From Stappia sp. MMSF_3263 (GTDB lineage: Bacteria > Pseudomonadota > Alphaproteobacteria > Rhizobiales > Stappiaceae), in NCBI RefSeq assembly GCF_030733745.1, contig NZ_JASHIK010000001.1, positions 62,001 through 126,000 on the forward strand: a stretch of 64,000 nt of DNA, read 5' to 3'. The notes below the pieces were generated by a model that saw only the letters and a program-made list of their open reading frames with translations, did no database searches and was not told the origin of the DNA. This document shows positions 1-9,594 of the stretch, piece after piece; the first letter of the stretch is position 1, and every line of letters starts with the position of its first letter. The translations under genes were made by a program, and so were the position numbers.

Positions 1-34
1 ACGTCGAGCCAACCTGCGGACGGGAGCGAGACGC

Positions 35-667
35 ATGGACATCCCCTTTTTCCTCAAGGCCTTCGCGGCGCTGTTTGCGATCATGAGCCCGATTGCGAAC
101 CTGCCGGTCTTTCTCGCGCTGACCGACGATCGCGATGCCGCCGGCAAGCGCTCGGTGGCGGTCACGGTGGCGGTGGCGCTGTGTGTCGGCGCGGCGGTCG
201 TCTTCGTCGGCGGCGAGGCCATCCTGGCGCTGTTCGGCATCAGCATCGACGGGTTCCGCCTTGCCGGCGGACTGCTCATTCTCTTCATTGCGCTGTCGAT
301 GCTGCATGGCGGCGAGAGCGCGGCCCATGCCGGCTCCGATGCGGAGAAGGAACATCACCGGTCGGTGGACAATCCGGGTATCTATCCGCTGGCCGTGCCG
401 ATGCTGCTCGGCCCCGGATCGATTTCCACCATCGTTATCTTCCGGGAACAGGCGCGGGAGCCGGGGCAGGAGATCGCCCTGATCGCCGCGCTCGCAACGA
501 TCGTGGTCCTGCTCGGCGTGACGTTTCTCGCCGCCCCCTTGCTGTCGCGCCTGCTCGGCCGCACCGCGGTCAGCATCATGAGCCGGCTGATGGGCATGCT
601 TCTGGCGGCTATTGCCATGGAGATGATGGTGGCGAGCCTCAAGGTTCTGCTGCCGGGGCTGGCATGA
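35..667 (+). CDS. MarC family inner-membrane protein
   Basis: A 210-residue polytopic membrane protein. The N-terminus ([19 protein letters not shown]) and the [12 protein letters not shown] stretch are typical of the MarC/UPF0056 family, and about six hydrophobic segments can be seen. A soluble loop near residues 95-115 ([13 protein letters not shown]) separates two repeats, the second beginning [15 protein letters not shown], as in the family's internal duplication. Its length equals the family norm. The molecular role of MarC proteins is unsettled, and the old link to antibiotic export is not supported. It lies 43 bp upstream of fmt on the same strand and may be co-transcribed. The promoter is outside the window. 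Confidence 0.9.
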   Translation: MDIPFFLKAFAALFAIMSPIANLPVFLALTDDRDAAGKRSVAVTVAVALCVGAAVVFVGGEAILALFGISIDGFRLAGGLLILFIALSMLHGGESAAHAGSDAEKEHHRSVDNPGIYPLAVPMLLGPGSISTIVIFREQAREPGQEIALIAALATIVVLLGVTFLAAPLLSRLLGRTAVSIMSRLMGMLLAAIAMEMMVASLKVLLPGLA

Positions 668-710
668 TGCGGCAATGTCAACAAAGCGACCGGCAACTGA
701 AGGACAAGCC

Positions 711-1664
711 ATGAGCCTGCGTATCGTCTTCATGGGAACGCCGGAATTCTCCGTTCCGACCTTGATGGAGATCGTCGGCCAGGGGCACGATGTCGTCGCA
801 TGCTACACCCAGCCACCGCGCAAGGCGGGCCGCGGCATGGATGAGCGCCGCTCGCCGGTCCACGAGGCGGCCGAGACGCTTGGTATCGAGGTGCGCGCAC
901 CCGCCTCGCTGAAAGGCGAGGGAGAGCGTGCCGCACTCGCCGACCTTGCCCCCGATGTCGCCGTCGTGGTCGCCTACGGGCTGCTGCTGCCGCAGGCTGT
1001 GCTCGACATCCCCGTCCATGGCTGCCTCAACCTGCATGCCTCGCTGTTGCCGCGCTGGCGCGGAGCCGCTCCCATCAACCGGGCGATCATGGCGGGTGAT
1101 AAGGAGACCGGCATTGAGGTGATGCGGATGGAAGCCGGTCTCGACACCGGTCCCGTCTATATGGCCGAGAAGGTTGCCATCGACGAGGCGATGACGGCGG
1201 GCGAGCTGCATGACCACCTGTCGGTGCTCGGCGCTGACCTGATGGTACGCGCGCTTGCCGCCCTGCCGCGCGGCGGCCTTGTGCCGATACCACAGGCGAA
1301 AGAAGGTGTCACATATGCGCGCAAGCTCGACAAGGCCGAGACCAGGATCGACTGGTCGCGGCCGGCGCGCGAGGTGCATGACCATGTTCGCGGTCTCTCG
1401 CCTTTTCCCGGCGCCTGGTGCGAGATCGCCATCGGCGGACGCAACGAGCGGGTCAAGGTCCTGCGCAGTTCTTGTGCCGATGCCGTGGCGGCGGCCGCGC
1501 CGGGCACGCTGCTCGACGCGGATGCGGCGGAGGGATTGCTGGTCGCTTGCGGTGATGGCGGCGCGTTGCGGTTGGTGCAGTTGCAGCGGGCCGGCAAGAA
1601 GGCGATGCCGGCGGCCGAGTTCCAGCGCGGTGCCCAGCTCGCTGTCGGCGCCTGCCTGTCCTGA
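711..1664 (+). CDS. fmt: methionyl-tRNA formyltransferase
   Basis: Transfers a formyl group from 10-formyl-tetrahydrofolate to initiator Met-tRNA in the cytoplasm. The 317-residue protein starts [16 protein letters not shown] and contains the [18 protein letters not shown] block with the catalytic Asn-His pair region, plus a C-terminal tRNA-binding OB-fold from about residue 205. The open frame extends 36 bp upstream, but the ATG at 711 matches the conserved N-terminus and follows AAGGAC. The usual neighbour def is not in this window; marC sits immediately upstream instead. truA follows after one GNAT gene, a common alphaproteobacterial arrangement. Confidence 0.97.
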   Translation: MSLRIVFMGTPEFSVPTLMEIVGQGHDVVACYTQPPRKAGRGMDERRSPVHEAAETLGIEVRAPASLKGEGERAALADLAPDVAVVVAYGLLLPQAVLDIPVHGCLNLHASLLPRWRGAAPINRAIMAGDKETGIEVMRMEAGLDTGPVYMAEKVAIDEAMTAGELHDHLSVLGADLMVRALAALPRGGLVPIPQAKEGVTYARKLDKAETRIDWSRPAREVHDHVRGLSPFPGAWCEIAIGGRNERVKVLRSSCADAVAAAAPGTLLDADAAEGLLVACGDGGALRLVQLQRAGKKAMPAAEFQRGAQLAVGACLS

Positions 1665-1777
1665 TCCCGGCCGGCATGGCGTCGCCAAGCCCACGGCCGG
1701 CGGTCTATGATGTGCAAACGAACCGAAAACGATCGAAGCAACCGCTGTGGCCATAGCGCAAAACGGAACGCCCCGAC

Positions 1778-2305
1778 ATGACCCATCCCGCGCTTGAACC
1801 CGAGATCCGCCCGGCCACGCCTGCCGATGAGGCGGACATTTCCCTGGTCACCGCCACCGCCTTCGGCGACGAGGCGGAAGCGCGACTCGTCCGTGAGCTT
1901 CGTTCCTGCGGCGCGTTGGTCCTGGAGCGCGTCGCTGTCGACCGTGACGGCCGCGTGGTCGGCCATGTCGCCTTCTCCCGCGTGACCGGAGCCGGGGCCG
2001 GCCATCGCCTTGCCATTACCTGCCTGGCGCCGATCTCCGTCAGCCCCGACCGCCAGCGCGGCGGCGTCGGCTCGGCATTGATCCGCGCCGGTCTGGAGGC
2101 GCTGCGCGAGCAGGACGAGGATCTCGTCCTGGTGCTCGGCCATCCCGACTATTATCCGCGCTTCGGCTTTGACCCGAAGCTTGCGCAAAAGGTTGCGGGC
2201 CCCTATGCGGGAGCGGCGTTCCAGGCGCTGGCACTCAAGGACGAGGCTGTCGCCGCACTTCCCATCGAGGTGACGTTCGCCACGCCCTTCCAGGTATTCG
2301 AGTAG
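1778..2305 (+). CDS. GNAT family N-acetyltransferase
   Basis: A 175-residue single-domain GNAT protein. It begins with IRPATPADEADI, and the acetyl-CoA pyrophosphate-binding loop appears as SPDRQRGGVGSALI (about residues 88-101). The VLGHPDYYPRFGF segment is typical of the YhbS-like subgroup. The acceptor substrate cannot be read from the sequence. It lies between fmt and truA on the same strand, 113 bp after fmt and 19 bp before truA, so it is probably co-transcribed with truA. Confidence 0.88.
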   Translation: MTHPALEPEIRPATPADEADISLVTATAFGDEAEARLVRELRSCGALVLERVAVDRDGRVVGHVAFSRVTGAGAGHRLAITCLAPISVSPDRQRGGVGSALIRAGLEALREQDEDLVLVLGHPDYYPRFGFDPKLAQKVAGPYAGAAFQALALKDEAVAALPIEVTFATPFQVFE

Positions 2306-2324
2306 GACGGATCTCTGCTGCGCC

Positions 2325-3131
2325 ATGCCCCGGTACAAGCTCACGGTTGACTATGACGGCCGGCCCTTTGTCGGCTGGCAGCGCCAGGACAACGGCCCTT
2401 CCGTCCAGGCGGTGATCGAGCGCGCGGTGCTGGCGTTTTCCGGCGAGAGGGTAACCATCGGCGGCGCCGGACGCACCGATTCCGGTGTGCATGCGACGGG
2501 ACAGGTGGCCCATCTTGATCTCGAGCGCGACTGGCCCGCGGCGACGGTTCTGGGCGCGCTGAACTTCCATTGCCAGCCCGATCCGGTCGCGATCCGTGCC
2601 TGCCAGGTGATGCATGAGGGTTTCGATGCGCGCTTCTCGGCGATCCGCCGGCACTATCGCTTCCGCCTCGTCAACAGGGTGGCGCCGCTCACCCATGATC
2701 TCGGTCTTGCCTGGCATGTGAAGAAGCCGCTCGATGCCGATGCGATGCATGCGGCCTCGCAGGTCTTTGTCGGTCATCACGACTTCACGACCTTCCGCCA
2801 CTCGCGTTGCCAGGCAAAAAGCCCGTGGAAGACGCTTGAGGCCTTTTCCGTTCGCCGCGACGGTGAAAATGTCATCGCCGAGTGTTCCTCGCGCTCCTTT
2901 CTGCACAACCAGGTGCGCTCGATGGTCGGCACGCTGCGTCTCGTCGGCGAGGGACGATGGGGGGCGGACGAGGTGGCAGAGGCACTCGCCGCACGCGATC
3001 GCGAAGCTTGCGGACCTGTTGCCCCGCCCGACGGGCTCTACCTGACGCAGGTGGACTATCGCTCCGCCGAGGAGGACCGGGCCTCGCTTGCCGCCTATCT
3101 CGCGGAGACCGGATCGGCTGCGGAGAGCTGA
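2325..3131 (+). CDS. truA: tRNA pseudouridine(38-40) synthase
   Basis: Converts uridines 38-40 in the tRNA anticodon stem to pseudouridine. The 268-residue protein has the family N-terminus MPRYKLTVDYDGRPFVGWQRQ and the catalytic aspartate in GGAGRTDSGVHA (Asp near residue 51). The conserved FLHNQVRSMVGTL motif appears in the C-terminal half. Its last 37 bp overlap the 3' end of the convergent DUF2189 gene. Confidence 0.97.
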   Translation: MPRYKLTVDYDGRPFVGWQRQDNGPSVQAVIERAVLAFSGERVTIGGAGRTDSGVHATGQVAHLDLERDWPAATVLGALNFHCQPDPVAIRACQVMHEGFDARFSAIRRHYRFRLVNRVAPLTHDLGLAWHVKKPLDADAMHAASQVFVGHHDFTTFRHSRCQAKSPWKTLEAFSVRRDGENVIAECSSRSFLHNQVRSMVGTLRLVGEGRWGADEVAEALAARDREACGPVAPPDGLYLTQVDYRSAEEDRASLAAYLAETGSAAES

Positions 3132-3967
3132 TCTTCCGCCGCCTTGGCCTCAGCCGGGGGTACGAGTTTGCGGTAGAGATGCCAGGTCGTGTGCCCGAGC
3201 ACCGGCAGCGTGACGACCAGCCCGATGAACAGTGGCAGCATCGACACGAGCAGCGTAGCCGTGACGAGGATGGCCCAGCCGATCATCGGCCCCGGACTGG
3301 TTACCACCGAGCGGACGCTGGTGATCATCGCGGTGATGAAATCGACGTCCCGGTCGAGCAGCATCGGGAACGAGACGACTGTCAGCGAGAACAGGATCAC
3401 CGACAGGACAGCACCGACAATATTGCCGATGAAGAGAAACATCAGGCCTTCAGGAGTGGTCACCACCACCTCGGCGAAGGCGCTGAACGATGCGAAGGAT
3501 TTGAAACCGAGGAACAGGGCGAGTAGCAGTCGCACCTGGTACATCCACATGATCTGGACGAAGAGCACGACGAAGGCCATCCAGGCGATCTCGCGTCGGC
3601 GTTGTTCCCAGATGACGCCGAGCACACCGCCCCATGCAAGAGGTTCACCCGTTTCCAGGCGCCGACTGACCTCGTAAAGACCAACGGCGACGAAGGGGCC
3701 GGCCAGCCCGAAAGTGATTGCAAGCGGATAGCTCAGGTAGCTCATGTGCAGCACGGAGGCTGTCAGCAGCACGACGATGCCGCCAAGTGCGTAGACGCCG
3801 CCGAAGAACAGGCCGAAGCGTGGCGCCTTGCGGAAATCGCGCATGCCTTCGCCAAGCGCATCGACGATGGCATCGAAGCCGATGGCGTTGACCCGTGTCG
3901 GGTCGGGCCGGCGTTGCGGTTCGACGCCAGCTTGCCCTGTCTCGGTTTCGACCGTTTCACCTGTCAT
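3095..3967 (-). CDS. DUF2189 family membrane protein
   Basis: A 290-residue membrane protein with a charged N-terminal tail and about six hydrophobic segments. The entry block (FDAIVDALGEGMRDFRKAPRF) followed by a Gly-rich first helix is characteristic of DUF2189, an alphaproteobacterial family of unknown function. A second conserved stretch reads SFPMLLDRDVDFITAM. It is convergent with truA, with a 37-bp overlap, and sits about 100 bp downstream of dapE on the same strand. No catalytic residues are evident. Confidence 0.85.
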   Translation of the reverse strand: MTGETVETETGQAGVEPQRRPDPTRVNAIGFDAIVDALGEGMRDFRKAPRFGLFFGGVYALGGIVVLLTASVLHMSYLSYPLAITFGLAGPFVAVGLYEVSRRLETGEPLAWGGVLGVIWEQRRREIAWMAFVVLFVQIMWMYQVRLLLALFLGFKSFASFSAFAEVVVTTPEGLMFLFIGNIVGAVLSVILFSLTVVSFPMLLDRDVDFITAMITSVRSVVTSPGPMIGWAILVTATLLVSMLPLFIGLVVTLPVLGHTTWHLYRKLVPPAEAKAAEDQLSAADPVSAR

Positions 3968-4067
3968 CGGCCTCTCCTCCGCCGCAGTTGTTCCCTTTCA
4001 GTGAAACAACATCTGGGCTGAAGCGTCACCTTCGCAATGTTACGAGGGCGGTGCCCGGGGGACCGCT

Positions 4068-5243
4068 TCAGCCTGCGCGCAGGTAGTCGTCGAGGAAGCG
4101 CTTGTAGATCGCGGCAAGCCGGTCGAGATCGGCGATGGCGACCCGTTCGTCGACCTGGTGCATGGTCTGGCCGACGAGGCCGAACTCGACCACGGGGCAG
4201 AAATTCTTGATGAAGCGGGCATCCGAGGTGCCGCCGCCGGTGGAAAGCTCGGGCCGCCGGCCGGTCTCTGTTTCGATGGCGTTGCCGAGCGCTTCGATCA
4301 GCCCGGTGTCATGGGTGAGGAAGCTGTCGCTGGCATCGTCGGTGAACTCGAGCCGCCACTCGCAGGCAAGCTCGTTGATGCCGGCCAGTTCGGTGCGCAG
4401 GCGCGACTTGAGGCTCTCCACCGACCAGGTGTCGTTGAAGCGCACGTTGAACTTCGCCTCCGCCTTGCGCGGGATAACGTTGAACGCGCTGTTGCCGACA
4501 TCGATGGAGGTGATCTCGAGATTGGACGGCTGAAACCGCTCGTTGCCCTTGTCCAGTTCCAGCCGGTCGAGTGTGGCCGCAAGGCGCAGAAGATCGGAGA
4601 CTGGGTTCCTCGCCAGATGCGGATAGGCGACATGGCCCTGCACGCCGGTGACGGTGAGGGCGCCGGAGAGCGAGCCGCGCCGGCCGACCTTGATCGCGTC
4701 GCCGAGCCTCTCCGGATTGGTCGGCTCACCGACGATGCAGGCATCGAAACGGTGGCCGCGTTCGGCCGCCCAGTCGAGCAGCTTCACAGTTCCGTTGATC
4801 GCGGGGCCTTCCTCGTCGCCGGTGATCAGGAAGGAGATCCGTCCCGGCAGACTTGGGCCGTTTTCAGCCACCCAGGCAAGGGCGGCGGCGGCGAAGGCGG
4901 CGATGCCCCCCTTCATGTCGACGGCGCCGCGGCCGAACAGGATGCCGTCCTCGATACTGCCTTCGAACGGATCGTGCCGCCAGGCGTCCAGGTCTCCGGC
5001 AGGCACCACGTCGGTATGACCGGCGAAGGCAAGGTTCGGCCCCGTGTCGCCGATCGTGGCGAAGAGGTTTTCGATATCGGGAGTGCCCGGGGCGGAAAAC
5101 ACCATCCGTTCGACCGCAAAGCCCGCCGCCGACAGCCGCGCTTCCAGAAGCGCCAGTGCGCCGCCCTCCTCGGGCGTCACGGACGGGCAGCGCAGCAGTT
5201 CGCGGGCAAGTTCTGCGGCGGGAGACAGTGTCTGGTCGGTCAT
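4068..5243 (-). CDS. dapE: succinyl-diaminopimelate desuccinylase
   Basis: An M20-family di-zinc amidohydrolase that hydrolyses N-succinyl-LL-2,6-diaminopimelate in lysine and meso-DAP synthesis. Metal-binding and catalytic motifs are visible: AFAGHTDVVPAGD near residue 75, GAVDMKGGIAA, and TGDEEGPAING with the catalytic Glu. The terminal block reads LVGQTMHQVDERV. The open frame runs 51 codons further upstream, but the ATG at 5243 (MTDQTLSPAAEL) gives the usual 391-residue length. dapD, the enzyme two steps earlier in the pathway, is encoded 0.6 kb upstream on the same strand with a DUF805 gene between them. Confidence 0.96.
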   Translation of the reverse strand: MTDQTLSPAAELARELLRCPSVTPEEGGALALLEARLSAAGFAVERMVFSAPGTPDIENLFATIGDTGPNLAFAGHTDVVPAGDLDAWRHDPFEGSIEDGILFGRGAVDMKGGIAAFAAAALAWVAENGPSLPGRISFLITGDEEGPAINGTVKLLDWAAERGHRFDACIVGEPTNPERLGDAIKVGRRGSLSGALTVTGVQGHVAYPHLARNPVSDLLRLAATLDRLELDKGNERFQPSNLEITSIDVGNSAFNVIPRKAEAKFNVRFNDTWSVESLKSRLRTELAGINELACEWRLEFTDDASDSFLTHDTGLIEALGNAIETETGRRPELSTGGGTSDARFIKNFCPVVEFGLVGQTMHQVDERVAIADLDRLAAIYKRFLDDYLRAG

Positions 5244-5307
5244 GCGGGCAAGTCCGGATGGTGCGGAAGGAAGGCGTCGCTGCGACACGAGCCGGGAGGT
5301 GTACGGC

Positions 5308-5736
5308 TTACTTCGGCCGCGCCCAGCGGCCGTTGGGCCAGGGGCCATAGGCGTTGGGGCCAGGGGTTCCCGGCATGAAGCCAAGACCGATGACAAAGAG
5401 GATGTTGAGATATGGCATGAACACGAGGATCGCGAGCAGTCCGCTCAGGCCCCGGTCCTGCAGTCGCTTGATCACCAGCGCCAGTTCCACCCACTGAAAG
5501 GCGATCAGCATGAAGGGCATCAAGGGATTGGCATTGATAAAATCGCCGAGATAGCTCGCCATGTCCCGGCCTTCGACGACCTCGACGGTGCGCGCCCAGA
5601 TGGCGACGGGGATCATGAACAGCACCCAGGTCAGCGCCAGCGCCAGCCAGTAGGGCTCCCGCGAGACGCGGCCGATCGGGCTGAACAGCAGCCAGAGTGG
5701 GCCGAGCGGGCCGGGATGGGGAACGGGGGCGGTCAT
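5308..5736 (-). CDS. DUF805 family membrane protein
   Basis: A 142-residue protein with the DUF805 layout: the LLFSPIGRVSREPYW motif near residue 16, several hydrophobic helices, and VIKRLQDRGLSGL between helices. It ends in a Pro/Gly/Asn-rich tail (PGTPGPNAYGPWP). Its function is unknown; E. coli YhaH-type relatives are inner-membrane proteins. It lies between dapD and dapE on the same strand. The frame stays open for over 130 codons upstream without further homology, so the ATG at 5736 is the sensible start. Confidence 0.88.
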   Translation of the reverse strand: MTAPVPHPGPLGPLWLLFSPIGRVSREPYWLALALTWVLFMIPVAIWARTVEVVEGRDMASYLGDFINANPLMPFMLIAFQWVELALVIKRLQDRGLSGLLAILVFMPYLNILFVIGLGFMPGTPGPNAYGPWPNGRWARPK

Positions 5737-5846
5737 GGGTCTCCTTGCCGGACGGACGGCTTCCCATCCTATCTGGGGTGCGTGCCGGCATTTTGAAGGC
5801 GTGGCATGGAAGCGCAGGGACGCAATGCCCCCGCGCTCTCCCGTGA

Positions 5847-6704
5847 TCAGTCGCGCAGCAGCTCGTTGATCGAGGTCTTGGAGCGCGTCTTCTCGTCGAC
5901 GCGCTTGACGATGACGGCGCAGTAAAGGTTCGGGCCCGGCTCGCCGTTCGGCATCGGCTTGCCCGGCATCGTACCGGCAACGACCACCGAGTAGGACGGC
6001 ACTTCGCCATAGAAGACCTCGCCGGTGGCACGGTCGACGATCTTGGTCGACTGGCCGATGAAGACGCCCATGCCGAGCACCGCGCCCTCGCGCACGATGC
6101 AGCCCTCGACGACCTCGGAGCGGGCGCCGATGAAGCAATTGTCCTCGATGATCACCGGACCGGCCTGCAGCGGCTCAAGCACACCGCCGATGCCGACACC
6201 GCCGGACAGGTGCACGTTCTTGCCGATCTGGGCGCAGGAGCCGACCGTTGCCCAGGTGTCGACCATCGTGCCTTCGCCGACATGAGCGCCGAGATTGACG
6301 AAGGACGGCATCAGGACGACATTCTTGCCGATATGGGCCGAGCGGCGGACGATGGCGCCTGGCACGGCGCGAAAGCCGGCTTCCTCGAAGTCGACACCGC
6401 GCCAGCCGTCGAACTTCGACGGCACCTTGTCCCACCATGTGGCATCGCCCGGACCACCCTTGATGATCTCCATCGGGTTCAGGCGGAAGGAGAGCAGCAC
6501 GGCTTTCTTCAGCCACTGGTTCACCTGCCAGTCGCCACCCGACTTTTCCGCCACCCGAGCATGACCTCGGTCCATCAGGTCCAGCGCCGCGTTGACCGCG
6601 TCGCGGATCTCGCCCGTGGTGCGCGTGTCGATATTGGCGCGGTCCTCGAAGGCGGCGTCGATGATGGCGGCGAGCTTCGCCTGGTCGGTATGGGCGTGGT
6701 TCAT
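5847..6704 (-). CDS. dapD: 2,3,4,5-tetrahydropyridine-2,6-dicarboxylate N-succinyltransferase
   Basis: Succinylates tetrahydrodipicolinate in the succinylase branch of lysine/DAP synthesis. The 285-residue protein has the N-terminal helical domain ([14 protein letters not shown]) and a central left-handed beta-helix of hexapeptide repeats ([23 protein letters not shown]). The [15 protein letters not shown] segment forms the C-terminal part, and the length is standard. It is first in a same-strand group with the DUF805 gene and dapE. Confidence 0.97.
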   Translation of the reverse strand: MNHAHTDQAKLAAIIDAAFEDRANIDTRTTGEIRDAVNAALDLMDRGHARVAEKSGGDWQVNQWLKKAVLLSFRLNPMEIIKGGPGDATWWDKVPSKFDGWRGVDFEEAGFRAVPGAIVRRSAHIGKNVVLMPSFVNLGAHVGEGTMVDTWATVGSCAQIGKNVHLSGGVGIGGVLEPLQAGPVIIEDNCFIGARSEVVEGCIVREGAVLGMGVFIGQSTKIVDRATGEVFYGEVPSYSVVVAGTMPGKPMPNGEPGPNLYCAVIVKRVDEKTRSKTSINELLRD

Positions 6705-6840
6705 GCGCGCGGGTCTCCAGCAAGTCTCGGGGATCGTGGCGGGAATTCTGTGCGCGGACCTAAGACCCGTGGCGGCGCGAAGTCAAGGCCGGGCGGGCCT
6801 TGCCCCCGTTGCCGGGCGGCATGCGCGGTAGGGCCTGCCA

Positions 6841-7398
6841 TCAGGAATGGGGGAGTGTCATGTCGAGCAGAAGCGCATGCAGGCCGGCGCGCCCGTGAAG
6901 CGCGATGCCCGTCAGGTCGGCAAGCCAGATGCCGTCGGCGGCTGCGCGCACGGCGGCGAGCTGCACCGTGTCGTCGGTGGCCTGGTGCCGTTCGAGGCGG
7001 GCCTCGTACCATCCTGCCCACAAGGCCCTGAGGTCCGGGTCTGCGAGCATGGAAACGTAGAGGGCCGCCCAGGGGCCGCCACTGGCACCGGGTATCATGT
7101 CGAGAACGGAGCCGAGATAGGCGCGGGTGAAGGCGCCGGTGGCCTCGGGATCGGCTTCGATCCGGGCGTCGAGATCCTGGTCGAGCGTGTCGAGAAGCTC
7201 CCGGAACACCGCATCGATCAACGCCTGCTTGCTCGGGAAGTGATGCATGAAACCTCCCTTGGTGACGCCCGCCGCGTCCGCCACGGCCTGCACCGTGACG
7301 GCGGCAAGCCCCTGTTCGACGGCGAGTTCCGCCGCACGGTCGAGAAGGGCGCGGCGGACCAGTTCGGGCTGCTTCTTTCGGGTATGGGCGTTTTCCAT
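6841..7398 (-). CDS. TetR/AcrR family transcriptional regulator
   Basis: A 185-residue regulator with an N-terminal TetR helix-turn-helix (AVADAAGVTKGGFMHHFPSKQAL, about residues 36-58) and a divergent ligand-binding C-terminal domain. The ATG at 7398 follows the SMR gene's stop as TGA-g-ATG, which suggests translational coupling. A GTG at 7413 would add five residues and overlap the SMR gene. It probably represses the two-gene SMR operon; an imperfect palindrome lies inside the SMR promoter. The inducer is unknown. Confidence 0.9.
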   Translation of the reverse strand: MENAHTRKKQPELVRRALLDRAAELAVEQGLAAVTVQAVADAAGVTKGGFMHHFPSKQALIDAVFRELLDTLDQDLDARIEADPEATGAFTRAYLGSVLDMIPGASGGPWAALYVSMLADPDLRALWAGWYEARLERHQATDDTVQLAAVRAAADGIWLADLTGIALHGRAGLHALLLDMTLPHS

Positions 7399-7399
7399 C

Positions 7400-7744
7400 T
7401 CAGTGCACGGCACTTCGGGAGAAGACGTTTATGACGATGACCCCGGAAACGATCAGCGCCATGCCGATCAGTGCCGCGGCATCGAGCGTGAAGCGGAACA
7501 CGACGACGCCGATGATCGCCGTCAGAACGATGCCGACGCCGGCCCAGATGGCATAGGCGATGCCGAGCGGGATGACCTTCAACGCGTGGGACAGGAAGAA
7601 CAGCGCGGCGACGAAGCAAAGCCCGGAGGCGAGCGAGGGAAGGAACCGGGAGAATTGCTCGCTCTTCTGGAGCAGGGACGAGCCCGTCACCTCGCAGACG
7701 ATGGCAAGGGCGAGCGAAGCATAGGCGACCAGGATCGGATTCAT
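7400..7744 (-). CDS. SMR family multidrug/guanidinium exporter
   Basis: A 114-residue four-helix small multidrug resistance protein. The membrane-embedded Glu that couples protons and substrate lies in AIVCEVTGSSLL near residue 14, and the family signature PLGIAYAIWAGVGIV follows around residues 55-69. The start at 7744 matches the family N-terminus; the frame opens 15 codons earlier. Drug exporter (EmrE/QacE type) versus guanidinium exporter (Gdx/SugE type) cannot be settled by eye. It is co-transcribed with the TetR regulator. Confidence 0.92.
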   Translation of the reverse strand: MNPILVAYASLALAIVCEVTGSSLLQKSEQFSRFLPSLASGLCFVAALFFLSHALKVIPLGIAYAIWAGVGIVLTAIIGVVVFRFTLDAAALIGMALIVSGVIVINVFSRSAVH

Positions 7745-7779
7745 GTCGGCGTCTCGATTGACGGGGAAGCGGTTCCATA

Positions 7780-7808
7780 AAGATACCAACTGTTCGGTTT
7801 CTTTTCAA
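7780..7808 (-). promoter_or_regulatory. promoter of the SMR-tetR operon with candidate operator
   Basis: On the minus strand TTGAAA (7803-7808) and TATCTT (7780-7785) are separated by exactly 17 bp, placing the start site about 30 nt before the SMR ATG. The spacer contains an imperfect palindrome, ACCAACTGTTCGGT (7785-7798), in the position expected for a TetR-family operator. Confidence 0.5.
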
Positions 7809-7965
7809 GTGCGGCCGTGCCTGGCATCGTGGTTCATTCGGGGCAGGCCGACATGTCGCAATCGAATGAGCCGCTTACGTCGTGCGGGTCCCGCCTCTCG
7901 CCGAAGTGCGGCCATGGCGTTTTCGCGCTACCGCATCTGTCACCCATGCTGTATGTGCCAATGCC

Positions 7966-8871
7966 ATGGAACTCTGGATCCCCGTCACGATTTTTGCCGC
8001 CTTTTGCCAGAATGCGCGCTCCGCTCTTCAGAAGCACCTGAAGGGTCGGCTCGGCACGACCGGCGCCACTTTCGTGCGTTTTGGCTATGGCTTTCCCTTC
8101 GCGCTCGCCTATCTGGCCTTCCTGCACCATGGTCTCGACCATCCGTTGCCCTCGCCGGGAGCGGATTTCTGGGCCATCGGCGCGGCCGGCGGGCTTGCCC
8201 AGATCGCGGCCACCTTCCTGCTGGTGCATCTCTTCAGCTACCGCAACTTCGTCGTCGGGACCGCCTATTCGAAGACCGAGCCCGTGCAGGCGGCCGTCTT
8301 CGGCCTGGTTTTCCTCGGGGAGACGGTGACCCCGATCGCCGCGTTCGCGATCGCCATCGGCGTTGCCGGCGTCGTAATGATCTCGCTCGCCGGCCAGCGC
8401 GTCGGGTTGAAAAGCGTCTATGCCGCTCTTGCCGGACGGGCGGCCCTGATCGGCCTCGCCTCGGCGGCGCTCTTCGGCGTCTCGGCGGTCTGCGTGCGTG
8501 GTGCCTCGCTCTCCCTGGGCGGGCCGAATTTCCTTATGCAGGCCGGCTTCACGCTCGCCTATGTGACCGTTTTCCAGACGATTGCCATGGGATTGTGGAT
8601 GGTCTGGCGCGAACCCGACCAGCTGGCCGCCAGCATCGCCAGCTGGCGCACAGCGATCTGGGTCGGCCTGTCGGGCGTTGCCGGTTCGGCCGGCTGGTTC
8701 ACGGCGATGACCCTGCAGCAGGTCGCCTATGTGCGCGCTCTGGCCCAGATCGAGCTGGTCTTCACCTTCCTCGTTTCCTGGCTCATCTTTCGCGAACAGG
8801 TCCGCACGGTCGAAGCCGCCGGCGCGGTGTTGATCGTCGCCGGTATCATCGTGCTGTTGCTGGGAGTATAG
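7966..8871 (+). CDS. EamA/DMT family permease
   Basis: A 301-residue transporter-like protein with about ten hydrophobic helices in two EamA repeats. The motif FSYRNFVVGTAYSKTEPVQAA ends the first repeat, and FLVSWLIFREQV marks the second (about residues 265-276). The frame extends 28 codons upstream, but the ATG at 7966 (MELWIPVTIFAAF) begins directly with the first helix. The substrate is unknown; relatives export amino acids, metabolites or drugs. It is divergent from the SMR-tetR operon, with a 221-bp region between the start codons. Confidence 0.86.
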   Translation: MELWIPVTIFAAFCQNARSALQKHLKGRLGTTGATFVRFGYGFPFALAYLAFLHHGLDHPLPSPGADFWAIGAAGGLAQIAATFLLVHLFSYRNFVVGTAYSKTEPVQAAVFGLVFLGETVTPIAAFAIAIGVAGVVMISLAGQRVGLKSVYAALAGRAALIGLASAALFGVSAVCVRGASLSLGGPNFLMQAGFTLAYVTVFQTIAMGLWMVWREPDQLAASIASWRTAIWVGLSGVAGSAGWFTAMTLQQVAYVRALAQIELVFTFLVSWLIFREQVRTVEAAGAVLIVAGIIVLLLGV

Positions 8872-8898
8872 CCGGCGGCGTGTTGCGCTTGCCCGGTC

Positions 8899-9432
8899 TC
8901 AGGCCTTCTTCACGAACTGGCAGAGAATGACGATGCGCTGTCCCTCTACCCGGCCCTCAAGCTGCGCCGCATTGTCGGGAACCAGAGCGATCTTGCGCAC
9001 GGCGGTGCCGCGCTTGGCGGTGAAGCCTGCGCCCTTGACGGGAAGGTCCTTGATCAGGGTCACCGTATCGCCGGTGGCAAGCACCGTGCCGTTGCAATCG
9101 ACATGGACGACCGCGTCCGTGCCGCCGCCGGCTTGCTGTTGCGCCCAGTCGAGCACGTCCGGCTCCAGATAGGCGAGTTCCAGCACGTCACGCGCCCAGA
9201 CCGCTTCCGGCAGAGCCGCGAGCAGCCTCCAGGCGAGGACCTGCACCGCCGGTTCAGGGCTCCATATCGCCTCGTTCAGGCACTGCCAGTGCGGCCCGTC
9301 CTCCAGCGAGCCCGTCGTCCTACTCTCCTCCAGTCCCTGTCGGCAGGCGGCGCAAACCGGCACGCTGTCCGCTCTCGGGGCGACCTCGTAAGGGGCTGCG
9401 TCTTCGGTGTTGCAAAGGGCACAGGACGGCAT
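8899..9432 (-). CDS. PhnA/YjdM family zinc-ribbon protein
   Basis: A 177-residue protein with a zinc-ribbon N-terminus (CALCNTEDAAP, then CAACRQGLEE) and a C-terminal PhnA domain (GDTVTLIKDLPVKGAGFTAKRGT). Despite the historical name it is not phosphonoacetate hydrolase, and its biochemical role is uncertain. The ATG at 9432 is chosen because it starts just before the first Cys pair; the frame extends 28 codons upstream without homology. It is convergent with the DMT gene and stands alone. Confidence 0.88.
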   Translation of the reverse strand: MPSCALCNTEDAAPYEVAPRADSVPVCAACRQGLEESRTTGSLEDGPHWQCLNEAIWSPEPAVQVLAWRLLAALPEAVWARDVLELAYLEPDVLDWAQQQAGGGTDAVVHVDCNGTVLATGDTVTLIKDLPVKGAGFTAKRGTAVRKIALVPDNAAQLEGRVEGQRIVILCQFVKKA

Positions 9433-9594
9433 GAGGGATCCATTGGTCGGGAGGGCGAGAAGGAGCACGGGGTTGGCGGTTGGCGAGGCATACGCCCCGC
9501 CCGCCATCCTGTCCATCGCCTCGAAGCGAAGTCCGTGGCGATACGGACCTGCTCCCGATCTCCGTTCCGGTCCCGTGACGGCGACCGTGCCGGT

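Noticed and set aside
35-667. Calling marC an antibiotic-resistance gene
   Set aside because: The name comes from early genetics; the family has no demonstrated drug export role, so only the family name is given.
6785-6801. AAGGCC-N5-GGCCTT hairpin between the tetR and dapD genes
   Set aside because: The stem is only 6 bp, there is no T-tract, and such short GC dyads are frequent in this sequence, so a terminator call is not justified.
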